This document shows, in pieces, positions 35,846 to 47,084 of a DNA stretch of 64,000 nucleotides. Below the pieces are notes generated by a model. The model had not been told where the DNA came from. It worked only from the letters and a program-made list of their open reading frames with translations, and ran no database searches. The stretch lies in NCBI GenBank assembly GCA_025618425.1, contig CM046838.1, forward strand, positions 10,961,752 through 11,025,751, written 5' to 3'. The position numbers and the translations under genes are program-made. The stretch's first letter is position 1. Each line of letters starts with the position of its first letter. This DNA is from Heliocidaris tuberculata (Eukaryota; Echinodermata; Echinoidea; Camarodonta; Echinometridae).

Positions 35846-36307
35846 GAAAATAAAGTTCACAACATCGTATAGAATACACACACGAGGAGCATGTTTTTAA
35901 CTTCACAAGCGCTTTCGATTTATTCTCTTCAGGTGAAGTGAGCCTTTGATAGTTTTACATGACTTTATATACAAGTATAATCAAGGAAATACAGTAATAT
36001 TCAAATGAGGACGAGGTTTTTAACATTGTCCTATAGTTGTTTTTACGACATGATTAATCTTAATCTTAATCTTAATCTTAGATTAAGCGTTGTAAGTAGG
36101 AAGTCTTCTATGTTCAGTTTGTTTGAGAATCTTAATCCATACAACTCAACACATCGTAAAGTTACACAAAGATTCTTAATGATGTAAAACATCTAATATT
36201 TCCTGTGTTCATGGGAATAACAAACAAAGGTGGGTGACTGTAAAAAAATAACAAAGGAAAAAGATATAGGTTATAGGATATTTCCCAGCATTCGGATTGA
36301 ACGTGCA
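35840..36307 (-). repeat. Left inverted arm of Penelope-like element (468 bp)
   Basis: Near-identical reverse complement of 37903-38370. Contains (TTAATC)n at about 36053-36080. Its right end runs straight into the reverse transcriptase frame, so bases 36230-36307 are translated as an N-terminal extension that is not part of the enzyme. Confidence 0.92.
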
Positions 36308-37489
36308 ATGGCCCCCACATATGCCACTTTATTCATGGGCTATCTAGAAATGAAATTATATGCTGAAGTAGAACGGAACTTTAATAGCGGGGTTAAATCC
36401 TACATAAAGGAAAACTGGCTTAGATATCTTGATGATTGTTTCATTATATGGAAGGCAGAATTTGGAGATATAACCCCATTCAACAATATCCTTCAACAAC
36501 TTCACCCGAATATAACATTTAAGTTTGAAACTAGCAATGAAAAAATAAGTTTTTTGGACATAATGGTAATAAACGATTTGAACAAAATTAAAACAGATAT
36601 ATTCTATAAAGTTACAGACACACACCAGTACTTACACTTCAAGTCGTGTCACCCAAGACACTGTAAAACAAATGTTCCCTATAATTTAGCTAGACGTATT
36701 TGCACAATAGTATCAGATAGTGATGTTCGTAAGAAACGATTGTTAGAATTAAAGCACATGTTAAAAGCCAGAGAATATCCTGAGAAAATCATCCAGAATG
36801 GTATTGTGAAAGCTGAAAATCTGTCTTTAAAAGAACTAAGATCATGTAAGCCGAAAAATGAAAATACTTAATCCATATCTTTTATTCACACTCATAATCC
36901 AAATAATCCAAATATCTCTAAACTGATTAAAGAAACATTGGCCGCCTTGTCAAACGACAGAGAATTAAAGCAAACATTTAAAGGAACGCATTTAATCTCC
37001 AGTAAACGCCAAAGCCCAAATTTGAAACGCTTGTTAACTAGGGCAGCCCCGAAATCACACCTTAATGGTATGAAAAATGGTATTACAAAATGTAACGATA
37101 AAAGATGCAAAGCTTGCCCATATATAAAAGAAACTAATCATATTATCTTCAGAAACAAAAATGAAGTGTTCCAAATATCATTCCCTTTCACATGTACTAC
37201 ACAGAATCTCATATATTGTATAATTTGCCATGGCTGTGGGGAACAATATATAGGTGAAACAGGGGACACACTTCGTCACAGACTCACTGTACATAGACAA
37301 CAAATACGCCAAGAACAATATCGACAACTAAAAGTGAGCGCTCACATCGAAAAATGTGCTGGCTCACAAGAACCAAACTTTGATATATTCCCTTTTTACA
37401 AAATGAAAGAAGACAACAAAATTAAAAGATGTCTAAAAGAAAAATACTTCATTTCAAAATTCATGCCTTCTTTGAATGCTTTGTAGTAG
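36308..37489 (+). pseudogene. Penelope-like reverse transcriptase/GIY-YIG endonuclease, 5'-truncated
   Basis: Encodes the C-terminal part of a Penelope-like retroelement protein. It starts at the APTYATLFMGYLE segment (RT motif B region), then RYLDDCFIIW with the catalytic YxDD (about 36422), FLDIMV, a CNDKRCKACPYI cysteine motif (about 37090) and a GIY-YIG-like endonuclease, CGEQYIGETGDTLRHRLTVH (about 37230). One in-frame TAA at 36869 separates two halves that are otherwise in the same frame. RT motifs upstream of B, including the first catalytic Asp, are absent because the left inverted arm replaces them. The product would mobilise element RNA by target-primed reverse transcription, but this copy is dead. 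Low divergence of the arms suggests a fairly recent insertion. Followed by a CT-rich and C-run stretch to 37870. Confidence 0.9.
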
Positions 37490-37808
37490 TAATATTTTTA
37501 ATATTTTTAATATTTTAGGATATCTGAAACAAAAAGATAATAAAGAATAATATATATCTCTGTGTTCCTCTGTATGTATTACTATTATTTGATTTTTATC
37601 AAGATATTCTTTATCTAAATCTTCAAACATGTATAAAATTATATAAAAAGATTGATGTATTTGAATTATGTAATCCAGGAAACGATACCATATGCATCTT
37701 TTACCATCTCTCTTCTCGTTCTCTCTCTCTCTCTTTCCCTTCTGCCCTTCCCTCTCTCGTTACCCCTGTTTGTTTTGTTTGTTTTTGTTTTTTTTTCCCC
37801 TCTTCTTC

Positions 37809-37847
<39 letters not shown>

Positions 37848-37902
37848 GCCCTGCCCCCCCCCCCCCCCCCCATCACTCTATGTCTTTCTCTTCTTAAGAC
37901 TA
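37490..37902. repeat. Penelope-like 3' flank, (CT)n and C run
   Basis: An A/T-rich non-coding stretch, then CT microsatellite at about 37810-37845 and a C run at about 37854-37871, before the right arm. The ORFs at 37652-38048 are microsatellite translations. Confidence 0.7.
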
Positions 37903-38370
37903 TGCACGTTCAATCCGAATGCTGGGAAATATCCTATAACCTATATCTTTTTCCTTTGTTATTTTTTTACAGTCACCCACCTTTGTTTGTTATTCCCATG
38001 AACACAGGAAATATTAGATGTTTTACATCATTAAGAATCTTTGTGTAACTTTACGATGTGTTGAGTTGTATGGATTAAGATTCTCAAACAAACTGAACAT
38101 AGAAGACTTCCTACTTACAACGCTTAATCTAAGATTAAGATTAAGATTAAGATTAATCATGTCGTAAAAACAACTATAGGACAATGTTAAAAACCTCGTC
38201 CTCATTTGAATATTACTGTATTTCCTTGATTATACTTGTATATAAAGTCATGTAAAACTATCAAAGGCTCACTTCACCTGAAGAGAATAAATCGAAAGCG
38301 CTTGTGAAGTTAAAAACATGCTCCTCGTGTGTGTATTCTATACGATGTTGTGAACTTTATTTTCTACATA
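37903..38370 (+). repeat. Right inverted arm of Penelope-like element (468 bp)
   Basis: Reverse complement of 35840-36307. The identical 60-residue open frames on opposite strands at 36005-36187 and 38023-38205 reflect this identity and are not genes. A (TA)n run follows at about 38420-38447. Confidence 0.92.
38278..38297 (+). ncRNA. Possible hammerhead-like core in Penelope arm
   Basis: CTGAAGA followed ten bases later by CGAAA fits the conserved CUGANGA...GAAA halves of a hammerhead ribozyme core, which is known from Penelope-like terminal repeats. The stem II between them is only about 2 bp and I could not build a convincing stem III. The mirror copy is on the minus strand at 35914-35932. 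Treat as a remnant or a chance match. Confidence 0.25.
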
Positions 38371-38416
38371 TCTTTAACACTGCATTTCGTCGGAACTTTG
38401 TTCCTGTGAACATTTT

Positions 38417-38450
<34 letters not shown>

Positions 38451-41400
38451 CATGTTTGTTATTTTGGGGTTTTTTAATGGCTCATTGTAGGCCTAAGTAT
38501 TTTGGTGTTATTTCTTTGTAAACTGACCCTTTCAGTGTGTGTTGCAGCGCCTCAGTACTTAAAACAAATGGGGGAATAAATTAATATTTACATTGTAAAG
38601 CTTGTTATTCAGGTTATATATGTTTTTACAAGCAGAGTGCAGAATAACAATAAGAAAATACCAACTGCATCATACCTGCATCATGTTCAACAATTTCATA
38701 GGTCAGCAAAGGAAATAATTCTTGGAAATCATGCATCATGCCAGAGAATTTTTTTTTTCACAATAAATCCTTGGATAGCCTTTCGTCAAGGCCACATGTC
38801 TGAATACCAAAAGAGGCCGTAAGAAGACTAGCAGGTGATCCACTGTAAGAATTATCTGCATAATTAGGTATATAAATTGTTCATGTGGTCGGTATGATGT
38901 GATAATTTATGATCTCACAATGCTAAAAGGCAGAGTGGGTGCTAGTATCTTCACGCCAGTCAGTCGTTTCTGGTATTCAGAAACCAGGCCTTGTCGAAAA
39001 GCTACAACTCCTCAGATATTGATATTGTTGAAGTCCAAGTTGAAGTTCATCATAGGTTGTTGAATTAACACAATAAAAACAACTTTCGAAAAATAAACTC
39101 AAGGGCAATTTCAAAGGCCTATTGTACTGCCCATAGAAATCAGGTTCGGATTACGTAATACGCCATTGTAATGTTTGCACATTTCTAAATGTGATAGACA
39201 GGGCTATTGAAATTGCCTTCACTTGATTTTTCGAAAATAGTTTTTATCGTGTTAATTATACTTACCTTACCCTGATGTTTCATGTTATACAATATTGTTC
39301 TGGTAAATAGATCAAGATACTTTAAAATAGATTAAAAGTGATAAGTTTATACAGAGGAATGATTCAAGAGAGCAGACATGTACATGTACTTTGTTAAAAA
39401 GATAAATGAACTGAAAAGATCAAATGAGATTTGGAAGAAGTGAGGTGGCATTTCAAAGAGAAAAGGAAGGGGAAATATTTGAGAAAGCAATTCGAAACTG
39501 AATGAGGATTGGTGGAAAAACATAGTGTGAGAACAAAAGCAGAGAGGGTATGTCATATCTGAGGAAGAGAGAGAGGAAATAAAAGGAAGTGAGGGGTGTC
39601 CTCAAGGGGTAGTGAAGGGGTATTGTGACAGAGAGAGATAGTAAGAGATAATGAAGGAATATCTGGAGACGGAAGGGAAATGGAAAGCAGTGCAGGAATA
39701 TTGCATTTGAGGAGAAAGTGAGTATATAGGGGTCTAAAAGGGTAATAGATGGTCAACTTGTGAGAGAATGAAAAAGAGTAGTGAGAAGACATTTTACTGG
39801 AGTATGGTGACTGAACAGAGAGGAAAAGAATATAAAGATAAATCCATCATAAGGAGAAAAATAAACCCTGTGCTGTCAATGCTTCTTCTTCACGCCTCAC
39901 AACTTTTTCGCATTTCTATTCACTATGAAAGTCAACTCTTTCCTTCGAATTCCTGCTTTTAGCTCCTTTTCCTTTGGTTTTCCATATTCCAATTTTTGTC
40001 ATTCTTTCCTCATTTCCGAAATCATTTCTCTCTTTGAAATCTTATGGGTTACAAATACCTTGAATAACTCGAGCAAATGGTTAAAATTTGCTTTATTTCA
40101 AAGAACTGTCTTGAACAAAAAGTAGGGTAATAATTATTAGCCAGCATTTTGACCTGCTATTTGAGAAGAGCTATTTGCCTTATGTGTGAATGACTTTATC
40201 CCAAGGTCAAGAGTGTCAATGGGCTGAACTTGTGCCAAAGATGAGGTGAGATGAACACGTTACTGGTAAGGGTAAGACGAGCTCCTGGCATTTACTCATC
40301 AAAATTCAAAGTTAGCATGAATCCAATGAAAGATGGTAATACAGTTATAAAAATCGAATGGGCAATAACACAGATTTCCTCTAGATTCCTTTTTTTTTGT
40401 TGAAAAAACATTATATAGAATTTTTGTCTAGGGATGCCTACATTTTTTGAGAAATTGTATATACCTACATGTATTTATTTTTCATGCAACTTGTGGTACA
40501 TTGTAATATTAATCATCTAACAGATAAAATTGGTTCTAAGACTAATCTTAGAATTCAGAGATATTTGAAAAATAGACTTATCTTTTTGTTTATCTGTAGC
40601 TTTCAAGGCTATACAGGGTTGCCCAGAAAGAATGCAACACCTGAGATCTGCAATTTCAAAAACATCATTGACACAATGTCATTAATTTCAGTTTAATTTG
40701 TAAAGAAAACTCTTTCCCGAGTAAAATGAGACCAAGATCATCAATTTTGGGTTAGGTGTTTTGATTATTTGGCTATTTTTGTGAGGCAATGTCATTTTCA
40801 AAATTTGCTCCTTTTGCAACCATAGTCATGCTTGAAGCAGCGATATATTTGCCAATGATGGCTTTTCATACAATCTTCATTTCATTCATGTTGTTGTCAT
40901 TTCCAAAGCAAGAGAGTCATGCTTTGTCAACAAAGCTGACTTGATGTTCTTGGTATCATTTTACTCTGAAAAGAGTTTTCTACCCAACAAATGAAGAACT
41001 AGTGATATTGTGTTGATGATGCATTGGAATTGCAGATCTCAGGTGTTGTATTCTTTCTGAGCCATCCTGTATATCTATCTACAAACTATGTCTAAATCTG
41101 AAGGAAAATAGACAATTTGTTCTAATACTCATCTAGATGAACCAAGAAATTTTGATAAAATCCAGGACTTTTATAAACACTGTATATTACTGTAAACAAT
41201 CACTTCCTCAGGAACACATCTAGATAAGATATATCGTATTTTTCTTACCTCTTTTTACCCCCATTCGTGTACAAGAATTCATTTGTACAAAATACACAAA
41301 TATGAAACAAATACTTGGATGGACATAGAGATACATTAAACTAACATTCATTTCATTCCAAATTTTAGTTTTAAAAAACTAACTATAAGCAAAGGATTTT

Positions 41401-41700
41401 CATAGGATTTTATAAATTATCAAATAATATCAACAAATTTCTCTTAAAGAGAAAGTCTACCTTGACATCAAGACATCGATGAGACTATTGAAGAGACCAG
41501 AATATTCCATGCCCCACCCTCTATTCTATAACTTTCAAAAGAAAGACAGAGAATCATTAAAAGTCAGTCTGAAAAAGAAGGGAGTCAATCGCAGATTATG
41601 TCACCAAGAATGAACAGAAATGACTATGCAGCAATAACTCAGCTATTACAATGTACATAGTTTCTGTTAAATCACTTACATGTAGCATACCGAAATGTTT
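38371..41700. other. No gene seen
   Basis: A/T-rich intergenic sequence. 39350-39800 is purine-rich with low-complexity frames only. CAGAAAGAATGCAACACCTG at 40622 pairs imperfectly with CAGGTGTTGTATTCTTTCTG at 41040, ends of a possible 440 bp inverted-repeat element. 41445 starts with AAAGAGAAAGTCTACCTTGA, a MITE-like end. Confidence 0.5.
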
Positions 41701-41710
41701 ACGCAACTTT

Positions 41711-42294
41711 TTAAAGGGCAATCCAACCTTGGTAATAAGATGACTTGTGTGAGAGCATTAAAAATAAGGAAAACAAGATGTTGAAAGTTTGAAAGAAATA
41801 GGACAAGGAATAAGAAAGTTATGGATGTTCGAAAGATGAGCTCACTAAATCTATGTGAATCTCAAATTGGCAATTTGGAGATTCAATTGTGACTTACTGG
41901 AGTCAACTCTCCTGTTTGTCAGACACTAAAATATCACTAATTTGTGGTTTTCTCCTAAGCACCTCTTCCCAAAATACATTGTAGATAGCAAATTTTCATA
42001 GGTCCTCATAAAAGAAACAGATCCCGAGTGATACATTTTGGAAAAAAGACATTTTAGCCATTTTGTGTGTTGGAGTAAATGGGGGAGTTAAATGTCTGCC
42101 ACGACATTACAGTGACTTTACTGATTCAGCTAATTTTAAATTCCTTATGTAGATGTATAGTAATTACAAATTTGAACAATTCATAACTATCATATTGCTT
42201 GTCTGATTTCGTTCAAACTTTCACCAATCTGCTTCTCTGATTTTTTCCTCTTTCTTTCAGAACAACTTGCCATTAAGGTTGGATTTTCCTTTAA
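41711..42294. mobile_element. MITE, AATCCAACCTTGG family, full length
   Basis: Ends TTAAAGGGCAATCCAACCTT and AAGGTTGGATTTTCCTTTAA are inverted. Internally GAAAGTTTGAAAGAAAT near the left pairs with TCGTTCAAACTTTC near the right. About 584 bp, non-coding. Related copies lie at 47085-47674, 55521-55990, 58663-59152 and, split, 12745-14165. Confidence 0.85.
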
Positions 42295-42474
42295 ATGTCA
42301 GGCAAGAAATACACTAAAAACATCAGAATACACATCTCAAATTATACACAGACATAAATATCCTACTGTAGTAAGAAAATGGCAAGAATACTTTAAAGTT
42401 TGAAAAGTAATAAAATATCTCATTATACAGCAACATATCTACCTTTGTAATCAGTAAATAAGTTGTGCAATAAG

Positions 42475-42569
42475 AAAAAACATTATTGCATTGGAATAAA
42501 GCGTATTAGCAAACCAGAGATTAAAAAACATTATTGCATTGGAATAAAGCGTATTAGCAAACCAGAGAT
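42475..42569. repeat. Perfect 48 bp tandem duplication
   Basis: Two adjacent identical copies of a 48 bp unit containing ACATTATTGCATTGGAATAA. No mismatch was noticed, so the duplication is recent or an assembly artefact. Confidence 0.9.
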
Positions 42570-43224
42570 CATGAAATGGAGCAGATGGTTACATCATGAC
42601 ATCACAAAGAAGCAGTTCCCGACCTTTTTGGACTGACCCTGATTATGACACTTTTGGTCAGTACCAAAATGAGGGGGCATGGGGCCATTAACCCCCCCCC
42701 CCCTTCCCCCTCCCTCCATAATCAGGGACTATTCACGATTTGTTGACACAGTAACATTCTTTTGTAATACTTGACATACTTCTGACACACACTGTCATCA
42801 TTTGGGAGCTTATTTATTCTTGTTCACTTTGCCAGGAAATAAGCATGGACAGACCCCCAAACGAAAAAAAAAAAAACCTGGCTGTGCTAAATGTGCAGTT
42901 AACTTCTCATTCTATGTTGAGCAAAAATATTTCAGTATATTCAGTCTTAATATCAGAAATACTCTATTCCAATCACAAGTTAGCAGTGATATAGAGGAGT
43001 TTGCACAGGTGCAAATCTTTTTTGAATTGTCCTCTGGCCTGTCCACTTTTGATCTGAAGTTGAGTTTTGTGTGTTTCCCCTCTTCCTGCAATATTCTACA
43101 ATGACGGAATTCCATAATTAGATATCGCTGCTTCCAAACTCAAAGCTGCCATCTGAGTATGCTGATCAATACCATATTGCATTTCAACATCACGTTCTAT
43201 GCCTTTAGTTGATAATAACTCTGT
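42570..43224. other. Downstream flank of pogo-like gene
   Basis: Contains a C run at about 42690-42703 and an A run at about 42867. I found no clear polyadenylation signal for the minus-strand gene and no terminal inverted repeat that would delimit a transposon. Confidence 0.4.
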
Positions 43225-44392
43225 CTACATGTCTTTTGAATGGGGAATTCCTTTTGCATGATCTACCTTTTCCTTCATTTGCTCTCTTTCACTTTCATTG
43301 ACACCTTGCGTAATCTTTCTCCTTTGTGCCATTTGTTTCTCACCCATATTTCTTGGTCCTCTTATTGTCTTTCTAGCAGTTATCTTTCTTGCACCTGACT
43401 TTGAGGGGTAAGTGGTTGTTGTTGGTGTAACATACTTTCCTTTCGAGTCATGCAGATCTCCTTGAGTAGACATTGATAAACGTCGGCTGATGTCGTCATT
43501 GTTTCTTGACACATAATAAGGCTCTGAAGTAGACAGTCCCTCAGAATAAGAGCCTAGGGGTAACAGTTTGGACTGGGTCTTTGTTTCCCCAGAAGAATCT
43601 ACATCACTTTCGAAATGTGACTGGACTGGATAATTGGATGAGGGGTTTAAAGCCTGTGGTGCATCCATAGATATCAGCTGATCCAGGCCTTTCTGCAACA
43701 GAAAAGTTGTGTTCTTTTTGATAAGGTCTTTATTGACAGGGTATATTCCTGTTGACTGGAATCCAGCAAGAATGTTTCTTGGTGTCATAGTGTGTTGAAG
43801 TGCTACATTTACCAAGGCAGGGACATCATTTATCGTGACTGTTTTTCCTGGATTTAACTGCGTCCATTCATCAATTGCAGAGTTGTAGTGGCACTTAAAT
43901 GGTCCAAATACAGACCTATCAAGGGGCTGCAAGAGACGGGAAGTGTGAGGAGGGAACGCAACCATGACTATTCCATTATCTTTGGCAACTTGAGCTGTCC
44001 GGATGGAAACGTAACTGTCATGGTTTTTAAGGATCAACAGTATTGGGCGTTCTTTGGTGCACCTTGTATGTTCGACAAGGTGGGGTATGAATTTCTCCCG
44101 AAAAATTTTCTCGTCCATCAATCCACTCAGCGCAACACATCCAGCAGACCCCACTGGTGCTCCCATGAGAAAATGCTCATTAAACGAGACCTCTGGTAAA
44201 ATGAACAGGGGAGGAACTGAATTGCCTACAGAATTGATAGTACATACAATAGTTATTAGTTCACCCTGTTCTGCAGATGTCATTGATGCTTTGTGTTTCC
44301 TTCCTATTTGGGCAGTACGGTCTTTGGGGACCTGAACAGTGCTAACACTTATTTGATCTGCATTATAAAGGTCATGTGGCTTGAGTTTGTTC
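43225..44392 (-). CDS. pogo/Tigger-like transposase-derived gene, last exon (DDE domain)
   Basis: A minus-strand exon with acceptor TTTTTGCAG; it begins by completing a Lys codon, then NKLKPHDLYNADQISVS. The DDE_1-type nuclease fold is recognisable. D191 in NADQ is the first catalytic residue and D337 in PPHTSRLLQPLDRSVFGPFK the third. The second position, in ILLILKNHDSY, is Lys (residue 301) where the family has Asp. The spacing of 35 residues between positions 2 and 3 fits pogo/Tigger. After the fold comes about 150 residues of Ser/Thr- and Lys-rich tail, ending with TAG. The whole product is 567 residues. The intact frame with a lost catalytic Asp suggests either a domesticated DNA-binding protein or a recently dead element. 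Neighbouring exons are 44937-45078 and 45462-45855. Confidence 0.88.
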
Positions 44393-44936
44393 CTGCAAAA
44401 AGAGCAAAAATATAAAAACAGATTAGGGCTCTAATTGCAACGAATCAAAGAATCTTGACATTGTTTGATGGTACGATTCCTTATACATGTAATACACATT
44501 GATGAAAGTATTTAATGGATGTAAGCCCTGGTGGAGGATCCAGGATGCTGAAATTGCCGGAGGGGGGATGGGACAGGGGAAATGGAGGCACAAGTCAAAA
44601 AAAGTATTTGACAAATGAAAAAAAAAAGTTATTGCAATTTTCAGGTGCATTATTGGATCTAAAATTTCTGTACTTTCACAAGGAGGGTTCCCCCCCCCCC
44701 CCCACCATCCGCCAATGATAGGTTCAAAAGACAGAATGATGCATTCTTTGATTATTAACATTTAACTACCGGTACTGACAAATTACTGATACCTTCTTCA
44801 TCACAAATAACATTTACTATGAAACTCTCATGAACCTTCCCTTTTTAATTGGGAATAGAGATTTTAAATGTGGGTACAGTATTAGTTCTTTTGCTAAGAA
44901 AATATATAGTTATGATTTCTTTATTGGCATCCATAC
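44393..44936 (-). other. Intron of pogo-like gene
   Basis: Donor GTATGG and acceptor TTTTTGCAG on the minus strand. It contains a MITE-like fragment at about 44526-44712 (GGAGGATCCAGGATGCTG to CACCATCCGCCAAT) with a C run at 44689-44703. Confidence 0.7.
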
Positions 44937-45078
44937 TTGTCCATTGCAGTAGCTATGTTGTCATAAAATTCAGACACGATGGATTCGTTGAATGCAGTGG
45001 CTCTAGGCACAGATGTCCCTTCGGGTAGTCTCAGGGAAAGATTATGGCGCTCTTTGAAGCCTACGAACCATTCGCGAC
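44937..45078 (-). CDS. pogo/Tigger-like gene, middle exon (CENP-B-type DNA-binding segment)
   Basis: 142 bases. Acceptor GCATGTCAG, donor GTATGG. The first two bases complete Gly and it then reads REWFVGFKERHNLSLRLPEG, followed by TSVPRATAFNESIVSEFYDN. This matches the WxxxFxxRHNLSLR...PE.TS signature at the end of the CENP-B/Tc5-type HTH in pogo-like transposases. The exon ends with AA, which with the next exon's G makes Lys. Phases agree on both sides, which is strong support for this small exon. Confidence 0.85.
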
Positions 45079-45461
45079 CTGACATGCAGAAATGAAATGA
45101 AGAAGATGTAGTTTTTTAGAAGAAATTTAGGAGATATGTGAAAAGTAATTTTTAAAATAATGCATGAGCATGCAATGATAGCAATCTGAAGGAAAATTAA
45201 AAGTTCTCAATGGTCTATGTTGTGTAGCTAGTAGTGCGACAATTGTACTGTGGAAGAAACTGCCAAGTTTGAATTTTAATGACACCCTAACTTTCAGAAT
45301 AACCCTCAAATTTGAACAATTGTGAATTGTATTCCATGAGGATATGCAGCAGAACCCTTCCCCACCCCCCCCCCCCACCCGTTTTTTTTTTTTTGAAAGA
45401 CAAAATATCTGAAAAAGAGAATATTTCATTTTCATGCATCAAATATGATGTATAAGCTTAC

Positions 45462-45855
45462 CAGCTGTTCTGTTTGAATGCCATGATTTTGGGACCACAA
45501 CATCGTTACTGATAGCAAACTCATAAGCCAATTCCCTGCATCTCTGCTGAGGCAAGCCATAGAACATATCAGCCAGGGCAGTTAGATGTAGGGCCAAGTC
45601 ATTCTCCATTTTACAGCTGAAAATTTTGTGTGACGATGCGATTCGTTTGTATCCGAATGAAACATCCTCATCGGGAGTTTCAATCTGTTGCATTTTCTTC
45701 TGATGTGAAATGAATCTATGGAGTGTCATTCTATCAACATTGTGAGCTTTAGCAGCTGATCTGACTGTCCACCCCTCTTCAACCTCTTTGGTGGCTCTGA
45801 GGAGTACATCATTTGAAGCTCCGCGAGTTGTTTTCCTCTCATACTTCCTAGGCAT
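45462..45855 (-). CDS. pogo/Tigger-like gene, first coding exon (psq-type HTH)
   Basis: Start codon chosen at MPRKYERKT because a splice acceptor, TTTTCTCCTTGCAG, lies 8 bases upstream and rules out the Met 11 codons earlier. Residues about 1-60 form a pipsqueak/CENP-B-N helix-turn-helix (GWTVRSAAKAHNVDRMTLHR). The rest, with LALHLTALADMFYGLPQQRC, resembles the linker and second HTH of pogo-like transposases. Donor GTAAGC at 45461. The 5' untranslated exon and promoter were not identified. Confidence 0.87.
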
Positions 45856-46199
45856 CTTTACACCTGCAAGGAGAAAATTGAATTTCAACCTTCACACTTT
45901 TTCCTTAATTTATTTTTTAAATAAATATATTTATCAAATATTAAATACATTTTGCTTGCCACTTTTTATTGCCACTTTTTATTGCTTGCCACTATAAATA
46001 TTAAATATATTTTGCTTGCCACTCTCCATAGCTGGTGAGTAAATGAGTAGATCTATCCGGTATGAAGAAATTCCTTGAATGAAGTTGAACTTGTAAGTTC
46101 TATGGTCACATGATAGCAAGGCTAACCTAAAGGCTAAAGCCGAGTATTATGAAATCAAGGCCTCACCTCAGGGTATAGGGAGAACAGCATTTTGATACA

Positions 46200-47084
46200 T
46201 TTTGAAAAGTCTCAATTTACTTTCTATGGCGATCATCATATTTGCAATGTTGATTCATAGTCTAGTACAACTCTTCATATGTTTTGTACACAAAATTTCA
46301 TATTTTCCCCATTATTTCTCAAGGTGCAGCTTGTCTCCTTCTTAGCTCAAGATATATCATAGGAAAATGTATTTGACACAACATATGTTGAGTTCACAAA
46401 AAGACAAGTAGCTTCTTAAGAGATAATGGAGAAAACATGAAATTTTGTGTACAAAACATATATTATGGAGAGTTGTATAGTCAAGGATTGTATTTCCGAA
46501 CAGCAATGTATTACCGAACGCATACAGTTAAGTGCATAAAATGGCTTTCATACGCGTGGGACTACGCACATGTTCTCCACATTATTGAAACAAAGAACAC
46601 GGTACAAAATCATAAAATGAGGCAAAAAAAACATATCTTAGGAACTGCTCTCTGGTCAAGGCCCAGTTGTCACCCCGTTTGCCCCAAATTGGGGTAGGTT
46701 GTGCGTCTTTTCCCCATAGGTTTCACACGTTCGGAAATACAATACCATTTTCAAGGGACCGAAACACCGCGTCGTTGGGAAGGGGTTCACTCGGAAAGGA
46801 ATATCATATTAAATCTACGTTGTCTTTTTGTAAGTTTAACAGATATTCATTTGATATTTCATTTGCCATCGGTGATTTTCTAAAGTGTTCGGAAATAGGA
46901 TCCACTAATACTAAACCTGTCACTTTGAAGCAACATTGCCAATTTGAGGATCGCCATAGAAAGTAAATTGAGACTTTTCAAACTTTCATTACTTTCTCAT
47001 TTCGTAATCGATTTTGATGGAATTTTTTTAAAAATTGCTTCCCTCTATCTCTTTTCGTTGAAATGGATATTTCCCCAGGGTTTC
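46200..47084. mobile_element. MITE with internal foldback, second copy, interrupted
   Basis: 46300-46478 and 46911-47084 match 34530-34890 in the same orientation. The gap is the element at 46479-46910. The foldback arms CATTATTTCTCAAGGTGCAG and its partner near 46425 are preserved. Confidence 0.7.
46479..46910 (-). mobile_element. Tc1/mariner-like MITE family, copy 3, full length
   Basis: Ends TAGTCAAGGATTGTATTTCC (then GAACA) and GTGTTCGGAAATAGGATCCA (then CTA) form an imperfect inverted pair of about 25 bp. Inserted in an older MITE; the copy at 34691 (GAGTTGTACTACTAAACC) shows the empty site, a TA-containing target. Orientation is opposite to copies 1 and 2. It contains TTTCATACGCGTGGGA but lacks their perfect hairpin. 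Confidence 0.8.

Noticed and set aside
36005..38205. Identical 60-residue open frames at 36005-36187 (+) and 38023-38205 (-)
   Set aside because: They are the same sequence read from the two inverted arms of the Penelope-like element, with simple (TTAATC)n inside; not a gene.
42802..43115. 100-residue and overlapping opposite-strand open frames
   Set aside because: No domain, an A run inside, and no splice or homology support; most likely 3' flank of the pogo-like gene.
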